From the NCBI GenBank assembly GCA_030144725.1, contig JASKMD010000026.1:13755407-13819406 (forward strand): 64,000 nt of DNA. Reading direction: 5' to 3'. Source of the DNA: Haematococcus lacustris. Taxonomy: Eukaryota; Chlorophyta; Chlorophyceae; Chlamydomonadales; Haematococcaceae. The notes below the pieces were generated by a model. The model was given only the letters and a program-made list of their open reading frames with translations, did not search any database and was not told the DNA's origin. Below, piece by piece: positions 18,301 to 29,698 of this stretch (positions are counted from its first letter, which is position 1; each line of letters begins with the position of its first letter). Made by a program: the position numbers and the translations under genes.

Positions 18301-20119
18301 GGGGGAGGAGGAGCAGGAGGAGGAGGAGGAGGGATGGGGGGTTGGGGGAGGGGAGGAGGGAGGCGGCAGCTTGCGGCGGCCCTTGCTGGGCTCAGTGAGA
18401 GGGAGCAGAGCAGGCGGGGGAGGTGGGTGGGTCAGGCGGGGGTGGAGAGGTGGATGAGCGTCAGGCGGGGGTGGAGAGGTGGATGAGCAGGCGGGGGAGA
18501 AGAGCAGGTGGGGGAGGTGGGTGGGTCAGGCAAGGCGGGGCGAGAGACCTTGTGGTAGCAGGGCTTTGTGAGGGTGCCGCTTTGTTATCATGGCTGTGAC
18601 TCCTTCCATGAACCGTGGTCCTTGTGTTGTGCTTCACACCTTCAAGCCAGCTTGCCTTCGTGACAGCTCCATGCATCACGATGACTGCTAATAAGATCCA
18701 CCGCACACCTGCTGCCCAGCGCTGTCACAAACCACTGCTGCCCAGCGCTGCACCTGCTGCCCAGCGCTGTCACAAACAGCTCACACCTGCTGCCCAGCGC
18801 TGTCATATGCCCAGCCCAGCCTGACACTCGCACTGCCCCCTACACCACCCTGCAAGTAATGTTGCTGCCGACAATGCTGCTGCTGCCAACAATGCTGAAT
18901 CTGGTGCGCGTAGGTGAGGAGGTGTTGGGTGGTGGGGGCGGGGCACTGGCTGCCGCCATGGCCATGACTTGCATAGCAGGCATAGTGGGCGGCCTACTTG
19001 GGCTGGGGGGCGGCATGGTGGTAACCCCCCTGCTGCTGCACCTCAGAGTACACCCCCAGGTGACTTGGGCTGCATGGGGGGCCCTGCATGGCTGCATGGA
19101 GGCCTACCTTAGCCCTGCCGTGGCCCTGCCGTGCCCTGCCCTGCCCCCCAGGTCACCAGCGCCACCTCGTCCCTCATGGTGCTGCTGTCCTCCTCGGGCG
19201 CGCTGTTCAGCTACACAGTGCTGCAGCGGGTCAACCCTCACTACGCCCTGGCCTACGGGGCAGCCTCCATGTTGGCCTCGGCCCTGGGCATGGTGGTGTT
19301 GGGCGGCCTGGTGAGGGGCTGGAGGGGTGGCTGGGGTGGCAGGGGAGGGGGCCGATGCCAGGGCAGGCAGGGGCTGGTTAGGGTGGAGAGGAGAGGAGAG
19401 GAGAGGGGCAGTGTCAGGGCAGGGAGGGGGGGGCCGGACGGCATCATGCATGCATAGCCATGTGAGCAGGCCTGGAGGTGGGGAGCAGGCGGGGTCTGAG
19501 GGAGAGATAAGGGTGTGGGCCCTGAGTGCCTGCAGTTTGCTGGAGACTGGTGAGGCCTGTACTGCAGCCTGACACTGCTTCTCCTTCCCCATCTTTTGTC
19601 CTGCGGCTCCCCGCCCACCTGCCATGCGCTGCTTTCCTCCCACCCACCCGATTGCTCACTCTGCATGGCGTCCTCTGGCCCAGCTCATTGCACCTCATCC
19701 AGAACCCCTGCAGCTCCCCACCACCCCTTGCTCCAGCCCTAACCCTCCTCAGGTGCAGCTGCACAGGGCTGGTGCTTACTGACATTTACCACACCCGCCA
19801 CAGCCTAGCCTCCTCACTGCCTACCTCCCACTGCTGCCACTCGCCTAAACTCCATGCAAACACCCTACACCTACCACCCACCCACCCACCTCTCCCGACC
19901 CTCCTCCCTGTCTCTCCAACCCTTCTTGACCCTGAGACTGCTCCCGTAACCCTGACCTTGCAGATGCGGCGCACTGGTCGCTCCTCACTGGTCGTGTTTG
20001 CATTAGCGGTGGTCATGGCCATGGGCTTGGTCTGCATCACGGGGTTTGGGGTTCAACCCCTTTTGAAGGCATGGGCAAATCGCAGCCAGGGCATGGGCTT
20101 TCACAACATGTGCGCCTAA
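12322..20119 (+). CDS. TauE/SafE-family membrane transporter (sulfite/organosulfonate exporter-like)
   Basis: Integral membrane protein of the TauE/SafE family, which exports sulfur-containing anions or related substrates in bacteria and plants. Exons read so far: 12322-12435, 12660-12738, 14648-~14750, 15558-15599, 15946-16053, from 16897, 17583-17645, from 18046, 18914-19059, 19152-19310 and 19964-20119 (stop TAA). Two inverted-topology halves each start with the family's glycine-rich signature: AGVGGGAIFIPLLQ (exon 2) and GIVGGLLGLGGGMVVTPLLL (18914 exon). Other family-like pieces are INFDLALLLTPAIL, IGVIGNTVCPPWLVTLLLIL and VVRCSPTYWLLLVAQLS. The start at MFTLDAMYTAMLGM is inferred. The ends of the exons near 14750, 16938-17080 and 18136 are uncertain. 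Intron 2 is 1.9 kb, and the intron after 16053 is filled by a GGGGC satellite. The substrate cannot be told from sequence. Confidence 0.85.
13799..13935 (+). repeat. Short tandem repeats in TauE intron
   Basis: Three copies of a ~24 bp unit containing CTTTTGCGACCTGCACTACA are preceded by two copies of a TTTCAGAGTTTCTTTTGCG unit. The sequence lies in the 1.9 kb intron 12739-14647, which otherwise shows no coding signature and is less GC-rich than its surroundings. A second direct repeat (GGGACAGCAGCTGACACC) occurs twice at 14353-14437. Confidence 0.85.
16057..16551 (+). repeat. (GGGGC)n satellite immediately after a 5' splice site
   Basis: About 98 tandem GGGGC units fill the start of the TauE intron. 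They begin right after the GTAAGC donor at 16054, with one interruption (an extra G near 16190) in otherwise perfect copies. On the sense strand the transcript would be a G-rich, quadruplex-capable repeat. Reading frames through it (Ala-Gly-Arg-Gly-Gly) are artefacts of the repeat. Confidence 0.95.
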
Positions 20120-21265
20120 ACAAGCAGTGTTGGCAAACACACTGTCCATTGCTTTCCCAATGCTTCTTCCCTCGCAATTATTGTCGGCTGGAGCGAGAGC
20201 AGGGGCAGGGGTAGGGTGATAAGGATGATGACAATGTGCATCGCATACAAATTCATATGTACGTTACATTAGGGGTGGGGGCAAGCAAGGCGCTAGGCTG
20301 GCAAGGCTAGCATAGCATGGAACCCAAGCTTTCTTGCGGCATGGTAGCATCTCTATTGCGAGCGGAAATTATAACAAACATCACTCGTGAAAATAAGTGC
20401 ACTATCAATGCCATTTAAGGTACGAGAGCCAGGCGGGGCCGGTCGACTGTGCCAAGACTGTGTTAAGCCTATTTAATTTCAATAAGGCCGCCCGACCGCG
20501 CACTAATGTCACACACAGCCACACAAACAAGTCACAAGTCGGCACAAGTCGGCACAAGTCACTCGCACTCGAGCCACAGGGCTGATGAGCTGCATGAGGA
20601 CCCCCTGCAGCGCTAGCAACACCGTTATGCTGGGTTGTCTCCGCTGGCATGAGCGAAAGGATTTTGATCGATCGGGAAACTGAGGCGAAGGCGCTATTCC
20701 AATGTCGAGGCGAGGCGAGGCGAGGTGCATGGGGTGCTTCTTCGAGGCGAGGGGGCGAGGCGAGGCGGCGAGGTCTCCATGTCCCTATAACCGCCCACAA
20801 CCGCCCTACCTCGCCCCTCGCGATTCCCCATCGCCCCATGCCACCATTTTTGCGTGCATGGGGCCTCGCCGTCTCACCAAGCCTATCTCCCCCCTAGGCC
20901 CAGCGAGGCGAGGCGAGGTCACAGGCGAGGTGTGACTGTTTTCCAGAACTGGCAGCTTGCCGAGTATGGGGGTGGCGAGTGACTGCGCGATGCTCAGCAT
21001 GTCTAGGCTACAAAATGTAGCATCAGCATCGACAAAGCAGCAGCTAATGGAAGAAGTCCTGGCGAGGGTAGTGATAGCTGTAGTGACAGCAGGCTGGCGA
21101 TCACAGCCCGCTCGCTGCAGACCTCCACTCGCGGCAGCACAGCGTCGGCCAGGAAGGCATCCCAAAGCTCTTGCGGGAGGTGGCCGGTAAGATGGGCTAG
21201 TTTGCACTTCCTGCCGTGGTATGTGTAGGGAGCGGCATGTATCATGATATCTCATGATACACGTA
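20120..21265. other. Intergenic stretch with GCGAG-type repeats
   Basis: This follows the TauE stop codon. It contains AT-richer sequence (20150-20500) and clusters of GCGAG/CGAGG units at 20705-20775 and 20900-20932. A minus-strand frame at 21245-21003 (80 codons) is non-repetitive (for example LTGHLPQELWDAFLADAVLP) but resembles nothing I recognise. No gene is called. Confidence 0.4.
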
Positions 21266-21271
21266 TATGGA

Positions 21272-24234
21272 CTATTAGTCAGTCCCTCCCAACTGTCTTG
21301 ACTAGGGGGGTTATCCCGTACACTGAGTTTATTTCTCGCTTACGTAGCGGACTGATGATCGAAGCACATCAGGATGTAGAGAGCTCACTAAGCTACACGT
21401 AATGGGTGTCCCGAGCTTCAATGACTGTGCACATGATGCCCAACCTAGGCGTGAACCTGGCCTACATTTTGTGGGCAGATATCACCATGCACGCCTCCTT
21501 CACCCTCGAGCTTCTTGACATCGCCGTGATGTAGCTAATAAAGTAATGTATGCCCGCGCGCATTGTGTTGCGACGGCCGCAACCGCGAGTTTTGAACCTG
21601 AAAAGCTGAAATGCCCGTCTAACGCACTCATATCATTTCTGATGCCCCACATAGGACAACAGCACACATCTTAGCATCGATTAGCTCACACTTGTTTTCT
21701 ACGTCGCTCGCGCTCTCAAGCGAGAGACGGAGCGGCTCTATACTCTAGCGGTACAGAAAACACCCATACCGCTTGACTACAATAGCCAACAGTTGACTAT
21801 GTGGCCAGGTTGTCCGGGTTCCGTTGTTCACGTCCTTTGTTCGATGTAGCGAGAGCATGTGTGCAGGTACGCAGCCTTCGTTGTCAATACCGAGGCATGT
21901 GCTTCGATCCTCAGACTTGCCGTGTAACAACACTCCCTCGCCGCACCATGTGTCCTCCCAACCGGCCCCACTCCCAACCGGCCCCATGGCAACACCCCTT
22001 CTACCTAGAGTTGCCACCAATCCACCTAGAGTTGCCTGCATCCCCGACATAGGATTAAGCCCTCCCCTTGCTAGCATGCTCCAAGGCACTGGCAGTGGCA
22101 TCAACAACTTTCGATGTCATGCATGCCACAACGTGCATACCACATGCGGTTGGGTACAGCGGATGAGCAACAATCCATGATGGCGAACAACTAGTAGGAA
22201 TGAAAGCACCCATCAAACACGTAAAAACAACTTCCTGAGCAACTACAACGTCCCTCGCCGCACCACTCCAACCCCTTGGCCCCTAGCAAGGTCCCAAAGC
22301 AACACTTCATGGCAAAACAAGGCATCTACACTCCATAGGTGGGCACCACGCCCTGCTACACCTCTTGACACCACCTCATACCCCATGCCATGCACAACCA
22401 TGCACCCCCTTCACGCTTCCCTTGGCTATGCCCCCTAGCATAGAGTCACCAATAAGGGAGGGCCCCTAAGCATCACCCCCTAGTGAACTACATGCCGCGC
22501 CACCTAGTCAACTACCCCCTAGTTATTTACCCCCTAGTCACCCCCTAGTCAACTACCCCCTAGTCATCTACATGCCGCGCCACCTCAAATGCGTGCATGC
22601 CCCCCCCACTGGCAGCCCAGCCTAGCTCGGGCATGATGATCTGCTGCCCCACCACAGCCACCACCATGACTTGCAAGGTGAATGTGGTGTTAAGCAACAA
22701 GCCACTCAGCTCCGCTGCCCAGTTTGGGGCCAAAGCTCCCCGCTCTTCCATAATGATAGCCACGGCCTTGGTGACGGGCCCAAGCACACGGGTAAGGGAT
22801 AGGCAAGCTGTCACGAAGCTGCCCCACCGGGTAAGGGTAGGGAAGCTGGGCTTGGACCACCCCCCCATCCATCCCAATGCCCCATGATGAGGCTGCAAAG
22901 CTGCTCAATGCCAAATGTGACCTCGGCAGACAACCTGGCAGGACACGTTGGGCAGAGTCAATAACGCCGCATTGCTGCATGCATAGGCTGCAGTGTAGGC
23001 TCCTGTCAGGGTGTCACGCTCCTTGTGGCGGGGGGGAGGGGGTGCCTTTGTTGTTGCTGAGCTGCTGCCGCAAGAGCATGCCCCAGAGCACGGTTGGCCC
23101 TACCGGCCTTGGTGCGTTTGCTGAGACCACCCATAGGATGGCTGGCTGAGCTGGAGCGGTAGGTGGAGGCAGGCTAGGAGGTGGTGGTAATCGTGGTGGT
23201 GGTGGTAGCGGCTGAGATTGGATAAGTTGGCAACAATGGTGTAGGGGTACAACAGTTGGCAACAGTTGGCAACAATGGTGTAGGGGTGTAGCTATGCATA
23301 CGGTGGATAACTCTATGGCTGTAACTATAAGGCTGGGACTGAAGGCTGAGGATGCCATCATGGGTGTAGAGACTAGGAGGGGGTGGTGGTAGGCACATGG
23401 TGCAGGGCAGGGCAGGTTTGGGCAAAGCGATGCTGCATTAAAGTAACTTACTAGCAGGTTGTAGCAGGGAGAGGGGGCTTGCTCTTGGCTGCTGGGTAGT
23501 GTAGGGAGAGGGCTACTATGTCAAGGGGGGGGGTGGAGGGAGGGGGGGAAGTAGGAGGGCTGGGTTGGGTGGTGGTGGTAGGCTAGGAGGTAGTGGTGGA
23601 GGTGGTAGTGGTGGTGGTGGTGTTGCTAGTAAGAGGGCTCCTGCAACAATAGCCAAAGATGGTGATGGGGGTAGCTATGCACGAAGTGGATAACTGCCTG
23701 GTTACCTATGCTTTGTCTACATGGAGAGCGGTAGCAAGGGCAAGTCATTCTCCTTCATATGGCATACTCATCAACAGCAACATAGCAAGCTTGTTGTAGG
23801 CTGGACATGCTTGCACAGTCAGTGTTTACCTTGAAGTGGAAGGTATATCTAAGCGTTAGGCCCATCAACGAGTAAGCTATCACAGAAGTAGAACTGGGTG
23901 CGCGTCTACATCCAGGAAACACTGTCGGGTTGATTGAGGCGGGAGGAATCACAAGCGCCGGCTGTACTTGCCTTTAGAGCGTTAGGAGGCAGCCACGGTA
24001 TTGCGAAGCACTCCCATAGCTGACTTGCGCTGCGCGAGGTGGTGAGAGCGACCGGCTGATTGGTGGGCGCACATTTTCCGTTTACGGGGTTCCTGGCATT
24101 ACGGGCGTATAGCAGACTAAGCGGTCATCGCATGCCGCACGGTGCTACGCCAAACGCACACGTCTCGGCACCGGGACATGCATGACAAGGTTGTGTACAT
24201 GGCTTTCTCAGAGTTGGGAGGGTCTGACTATTAG
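21272..24234. mobile_element. Putative ~3 kb DNA element with terminal inverted repeats
   Basis: The left end at 21272-21294 (CTATTAGTCAGTCCCTCCCAAC...) matches the reverse complement of 24212-24234 at 21 of 23 positions, so the interval is bounded by short inverted repeats. Outside both ends lies the motif TCATGATACAC (21252 and 24238). No clear identical target-site duplication was found. The interior has many small repeats: CCCCTAGTCAACTA units at 22480-22570, GTAGCTATGCA...GTGGATAACT at 23287 and 23672, and GGTGGT microsatellites. It contains no frame that looks like a transposase. A minus-strand frame at 22898-22560 (112 codons, partly hydrophobic) is the longest non-repetitive one and is unassigned. 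It is probably a non-autonomous element. Confidence 0.45.
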
Positions 24235-24816
24235 GCATATCATGATACACTTATGACAATCCCAAGTCATCTTGGCGACCCCAGTTCGACTCTTGGTAAC
24301 CGCAGAATCTCAAGGTTATCGCAGGTTGCAATTTGCTCGTAGCAACAGGTCGCGTGATGGCAGCATAACACGGTTAAACATCTGCTCTGGCTCATCGGCA
24401 TCAGCCATGATGCCGGTGCACGATACACTCCCAGTACTGCCCGCCAACTGCCGCCTAACTGCCACCCGAACCTCAGCGCGCACGGTTACGACCAGTGCGC
24501 GAGGGACAAAGGGTCCCCGCAGGCGTCTTGCGCTGCAGAAACAGGGCTTATAATGAAAATGTATATATCATATAATATCATGTATATATAATATGATACA
24601 GCCCGGGACGCTCCTTAGGTATGTGTTGTCCCTATCGCGGGCAGCGCGGGCCTCTCCGGAAGCCTTTCTATTGCGCGCCGCTTCGGTGAGGTCTGGCTCT
24701 AGTGCCTCGTCGCGGTTCAAAATGCCATTGTCGAGGTCCTCTGGCACTGGCTTAGGCACGGTTCGTCTTTTGTTTTAGCCATAGAAAACAACATCGCCAA
24801 GCCATCAGAAATATTA
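24235..24816. other. Intergenic, no gene seen
   Basis: Follows the inverted-repeat element. It contains an AT-rich palindromic stretch (TATATCATATAATATCATG, around 24562-24598). Short open frames on both strands show no family resemblance. Confidence 0.4.
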
Positions 24817-24936
24817 TAGTGATACGCCTTGTGGTGATTTCACCAGATCATTTTGTCACCAAATTGTATCACCAGTTGTTTGAGCATGAGCGTACAATTC
24901 ACCAAATCAGCGTACCACCAACAAGGCGTATCACTA
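24817..24936. mobile_element. Short hairpin element with perfect 16 bp terminal inverted repeats
   Basis: TAGTGATACGCCTTGT at 24817-24832 is the exact reverse complement of 24921-24936. The 88 bp between contain further CACCA/TGGTG complementarity. Size and structure are those of a MITE, but no clear target duplication flanks it. Confidence 0.6.
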
Positions 24937-25018
24937 CGGTACTAGGAAATGTTTGTTAAGTTTTATTTGTTAGGATTTTGTCGCATTTTGCAGCATTTTG
25001 CAGTAACAGTCGCACGTG

Positions 25019-25026
25019 GTATAAAA
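25019..25026 (+). promoter_or_regulatory. TATA-box-like element
   Basis: GTATAAAAGC lies about 30-40 bp before a possible start codon at 25058 (MSTGHVQSNN...), upstream of the CBM20 gene. If used it would place that gene's 5' exon near 25.05 kb. This is suggestive only. Confidence 0.35.
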
Positions 25027-25772
25027 GCGGTACCGCAGCAAGTTTCAAGTCTTGGTCATGTCTACTGGCCATGTGCAATCCAACAACACGGTCCAGTCCA
25101 ACCAATCCCCATGCACGAAACTTCGAACTTTGTGGGCTACGCGGTCGCACTTGTCATCAACTGCTGGTCACCAAGTGCGGACAGCAAACAGCAAACTACA
25201 AGCTCAGAACCCTCCGATTCTTTGTTCGTGGTAGATTCCACGTGTCACTTCACTTGCTCAATCGCTTCTCGTGCAACTGCAGCGATGAGGCAAACTGTCG
25301 TGACTAGGCTAGGCCGACCTGTGCCACACGTGGCTGATTTCGGTTCTATGAGCACTCTTCCCCGACCCGCTGGGTGTCGTCGGACGCGCGTAGTGCAGGA
25401 CGTGAGTGTCCGAATTTGGCACCTTCCCGTCGCTGCCCGGGCGACCCCAGGTGCGAGCAAGCGCAGCACACGGCTTTGCCATCCCAATCATTCTGCCCCA
25501 TGACACGCGAGGACCCCCGCACGAGTCCTGCTTGCCGTCGCTGACGCCGGAAGCCGGTCCAGCAACCCTGCTGTGGCGATGCACAGTTGCATCACACCAA
25601 TTGAGTGGGCTGGCGAGCCCTGGTGCCACTACGTCCTGTGGCCTGCATGTTGTGCCGGGCAACCCAGCTATCAGTGCACTTCCCAAGTGCTGCTCATTGT
25701 GCTGTAAACCACTGCGCAGTCCTCACCTCCAACGTGGCAACGCTGACACTCCCACCTTCCCCTCCACTGCAG

Positions 25773-28259
25773 CCAAGCCATGAGCCGCAGCAGCAGCGGC
25801 AGCAGGAGGAGGAGGAGGACGAGGACGAGCAGGAGGAGGAGCAGGTGGCACGCCAGGAGGCAGAGGATGAGGCCCCCCCTCGCCATGTGACCCTGAGACT
25901 GGCGCACCAGGCCCCCCCTGGCTGCAGCATTGGGGTGGTGGGGGGGGCGCCGGAGCTGGGCAGCTGGGATGCAGAGCTGGCGCTGCCGCTGGTGCAGGGC
26001 CCGGGGCAGGGGATGTGGCGGGCTGACCTGTTCCTGCCACCCAGGTGAGAGGGTTGGGGGGGGGGAAGGAGAGAGCGAGGGGAGGGGGCAGGGGGCAGGT
26101 AGGAGGGGAGAGGGGGGAGGGAAGAGGGGGGAGGGGGGAAAGGGCAGGGGGCGGGGGGCAGGGGGGAGGGGAAGGGGAAGGGGGGGAGAGGGAGGGGGAA
26201 GGGGAGGTTTGGATGTTGATTGTGGGAATTGGATGTGGTGAAATGTAGGGGATGTAGGAGGAGGAGGGGAGCACATGTTACGTTGGGTTCTGTTGCCTGT
26301 CGCCCTCCCTGCCTCTGATGTTGTCACCAGCTGTAGGCGCTCAGTGCCACTCATCTCCATGATGTGCTTCTGTTGTTGTCAGCAGTGTTACGATGTGCCC
26401 GCTGTTACTCGCTGCCACTGTGTGCTGCTGCTGGTGGTTCAGCTGCACGCGGCTGGAGTACAAGTACGTGCTGCTGGGGGGCGGGCAGGGCCCAGGGCCC
26501 CTCAAGGTGGAGGCCTGGTCCCCCGACCCCAACCGCAGTCTGGACCTGGCCAGCCTCAGCAAGTCAGGCGCCAGTGTGACTGTCACAGAACGGTGGACTC
26601 AGGTGTGACCAGCATGACCCAGGGAGTGACCTAGAGAGTGACCGGAACCAGGCAGGCACTGGTATGACAGCAACACCGCCCACCACCTTCAGTTTCTGGG
26701 CCCTTGCTGTCAGACCCGCTAGCCCCTTGCCCCATGCCTTGTGGATGTTTGTGTGATGTGATGACTGTGATAGGAGTATGACTTGGTGTGACAAAATACA
26801 GTGTGACATGGGTGTGACTGGGTGTGACATGGTGTGATGCGGCGCAGGGCTCACGTGAGGTGAGGGTAGTCCTGCAGGCTGCGCAACCACCCTCGCCGGG
26901 CGCCCCGCTCCTGACTGCGGCCCAGGCCAACCGCCAGCAGCAGCAGCTGCACCTAGTCACAGGCAGGCTGGGAGGGTCGGGCACGGGGGTCAGGCAGGGG
27001 GTCAGGCAGAGAGGCAGGCATCATCCTAGACCATCTACCAGTGCTGGCTGACCTGACCTGACCCGACCCGACCCGACCGACCCGACCCGACCCGACCCGA
27101 CCCGACCCGACCCGACCCGACCCGACCCGACCCGACCCGACCCGACCCGACCCGACCCGACCCGACCCGACCGACCCGACCCGACCCGACCCGACCCGAC
27201 CCGACCCGACCCGACCCGACCCGACCCCGACCCGACCCGACCCGACCCGACCCGACCCGACCCGACCCGACCCGACCCGACCACCGACCCGACCCGACCC
27301 GACCCGACCCGACCCGACCCGACCCGACCCGAGGCACTGTTGTTGTCCCCAGCCACCCTGGAAGGCATGGTTTTGCCAGCCCCTTCTGACCCTTGCCTCC
27401 CCTGTCCCCAACCCCCCTGCCCCCCACCTGCAGCCCAGCTACGGGCCAGCGGCGCCCGTCTGGCCCGCTACGATGAGCTGCGGGCAGACATGCAGCAACT
27501 CATAGCACAGGGACCGCGGCCGCCCTTTGTCATGGAAATCCAGCTGCAGGTGGGGGGTGGAGGCAGGGGTGAGGGTGGGGTCAGGGAGCACACCTGAACT
27601 GGCCTCACCTTACCCCGTTGCGCCCTGCACTCAAAAACATGCGGCAATGCTTGCCCCTGCCACCTCCCCTCCTTGCTTCCCCAGGAGCTGCAGGGGCACC
27701 TGGCTGTGTTCCAGCAGCTGAGGACGAGGTGGCGTCCATGGCTGGGTGGGACCCCCGGCAGCAGGGCGTGGACAGCCAGGAGCTGCAGGCGATGCAGCTG
27801 AAGCTCACCCAGTAAGGCCAGGCAGGCTTGGCACTCCGCCCCCCGCCCCCGCCCCCCGCCCCCCCGCCCCCGCCCCCGCCCCCGCCCCCGCCCCCCGCCC
27901 CCGCCCCCGCCCCGCCCCCGCCCCCGCCCCCGCCCCGCCCCCGCCCCCGCCCCCGCCCCGCCCCCGCCCCCGCCCCCGCCCCCGCCCCCGCCCCCGCCCC
28001 CGCCCCCGCCCCCGCCCCCGCCCCCGCCCCCGCCCCCGCCCCCCGCCCCCGCCCCCGCCCCCGCCCCCGCCCCCGCCCCGCCCCCCTCACCCCCTGCCCT
28101 GGCCCTGCCCAGGTTCGACCTCATGGAGTCAGGCCTGCGGGACCTCATCTGCCTGCTGTCAGCCAGGGGCGGCTGCCCAGTGGCGTATCCGGTGGGCAAG
28201 GCCATCGCAGCCGCAGCCGCAGCCCGGCCACAGGGGCAGCGGCCCTGGTCTTGGAACTG
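25773..28259 (+). CDS. CBM20 starch-binding-domain protein
   Basis: Carries a carbohydrate-binding module of family 20, which binds alpha-glucans such as starch granules; plastid location is likely but not shown. Exons: from 25773 (acceptor) to 26044, 26443-26602, 26848-26962, 27434-27549, ~27686-27811 and 28113-28259 (TGA). The first exon begins with a Gln/Glu-rich linker, then VTLRLAHQAPPGCSIGVVGG and ELGSWDAELALPL. The next has LEYKYVLLG and WSPDPNRSLDL, with the conserved Trp and Asn of the binding sites. The rest is helical (for example ARYDELRADMQQLIAQG and LMESGLRDLICLLSARGG) without a catalytic domain, so this is probably a starch-associated scaffold or regulatory protein. The intron after 26962 appears to use a GC donor. 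A 5' exon upstream (25.06-25.7 kb) is likely but unresolved. The penultimate exon reads well in two different frames (see findings). Confidence 0.8.
27055..27331 (+). repeat. (CCCGA)n satellite in CBM20 intron
   Basis: About 55 tandem ACCCG/CCCGA units with a few shortened units (near 27076, 27170 and 27283). It begins with CTGAC units that grade into CCGAC, suggesting the array arose from a CCTGA precursor at its 5' edge. Confidence 0.95.
27838..28085 (+). repeat. (CCCCCG)n microsatellite in CBM20 intron
   Basis: About 40 units of CCCCCG mixed with CCCCG and CCCCCCG occupy most of the last intron (27812-28112). Confidence 0.95.
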
Positions 28260-29698
28260 AGCTGATGAAACACAACCAGGGTAAGCAGGGGGTGTGACCA
28301 CCTGAGCGCATGGCTGCCTAGGCGCATGGCTGCATAGCTCCAAGTGCCTGGGGCATTCCCTGGCTGGTGTGGGTTCTCTCTTGGAGGATGCCCTGCACGG
28401 GCCTGGGCTGGCATGAGGCTATTGTGGGAGGTGTTGCGGTCTGCCTCATTGAAATGTGAGCGCCGGGAGGTGTTGATGTGGGGCGGTGGGAGCTGGAGTA
28501 GAGCAGCAGGCCAGCAGGGCAACGCAGCCTGGGCAAAGCGTGTGGGGAGTATTGGTTGAGGTGCTAGGTATGACTGGGTCAAGCGGTTGCAGGTTTATGA
28601 TGGCTGGGAGCAGCATGGTCCAGGAGAAGGGGTGCCCTCCTGCAGGGGCCCAGGGCCAAGGCCAGGGCACGTCAGCTGCGGCGGAGCAGGGTGCTTGCAA
28701 GCAAACAGTGATGGGAGGGCGTGTACAATAGAGGCATGTGGCACATGGGAATCAAGAGGGGCACGTTGTTGGTGGGTAAGGGGGGAATGGCCAGTGGCCA
28801 ACATGCTGCTGGGTCTCCTGGTTGTTAACCTTGCATGGGATGCAACCTTTGCAGAATTGTGGGGTCAGTGTTGTGTGAGGGGTGGGGAAGAGTGTGGGGA
28901 GTGTGATAGCAGTAGTTTGACAGCATCCCCTCAGCTTCCAGCTGGAGGACACTAACCTTGGAGTGTCCATTGAGACAGCTTGCATGCAAGTGTGTGTCAG
29001 GGAGTGATGTGTGTGATGATGATGACTGGGTCAGGGTGGAGGGCAGCGGGCTGACAAGCCTTGAAGCTTACCGTTGCGTCCGGTCGGGTGTGGGTGCCGA
29101 GCGCGTGTAGCCCTGACTCAGATGGATGTTGCTGGTTGAGATTACTTTTGTGTGCAGGGTATGTATGAGCTAGCACGCTTGCATGACAAGTGTCGTACTG
29201 GAGAAGTCATGCCTTGGTGGTCATGTAATGAGAAGTATAGCGTAGTGACGCAGGCTCATCTACAGGCTGTGGCAGGTCGGTGCAAAGGGGGCACAACAAT
29301 GCCCATTACAAAAGTGTCCACGATCCCTATTCCCCACACCAGTTGGAGCCTTCAGGCAAGTGCGGTCAGGATGACGGTTTACCTTGCTCGCTTGACCACG
29401 CACTTACGCAAGTATATGCGTGATCCTAGCAGATCCCTGCAGATCCTAGCCATGCACAAGCATCTTCATTACCATGCGCACCAATCTTAAGGCATGCAAG
29501 CATATGCTGAGTTAGGCAGGCCGTGTGAACGATAAGCGATGTAGAACCGGTGTCGCGATGAGCTCTGGGACCTGTTTCGCGCTCACCCGTGCGTGCTGTC
29601 GCATGTACTGCTGTCGCAATATTATCCTTCTCACATTTTGCACCTATTTGTACCCATTTTTGACGCCTGTGCATAGCAAACCCACAACACAAGCCAGG
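28260..29698. other. Intergenic stretch between CBM20 gene and proline-rich gene
   Basis: No recognised gene. A plus-strand frame at 29152-29490 (112 codons) is not repetitive but has no family resemblance and starts from a non-ATG codon. The last 200 bp should contain the promoter of the downstream secreted protein. Confidence 0.4.

Noticed and set aside
24272..24300. tRNA T-loop-like CAGTTCGACTC
   Set aside because: No matching acceptor or anticodon stems could be found around it.
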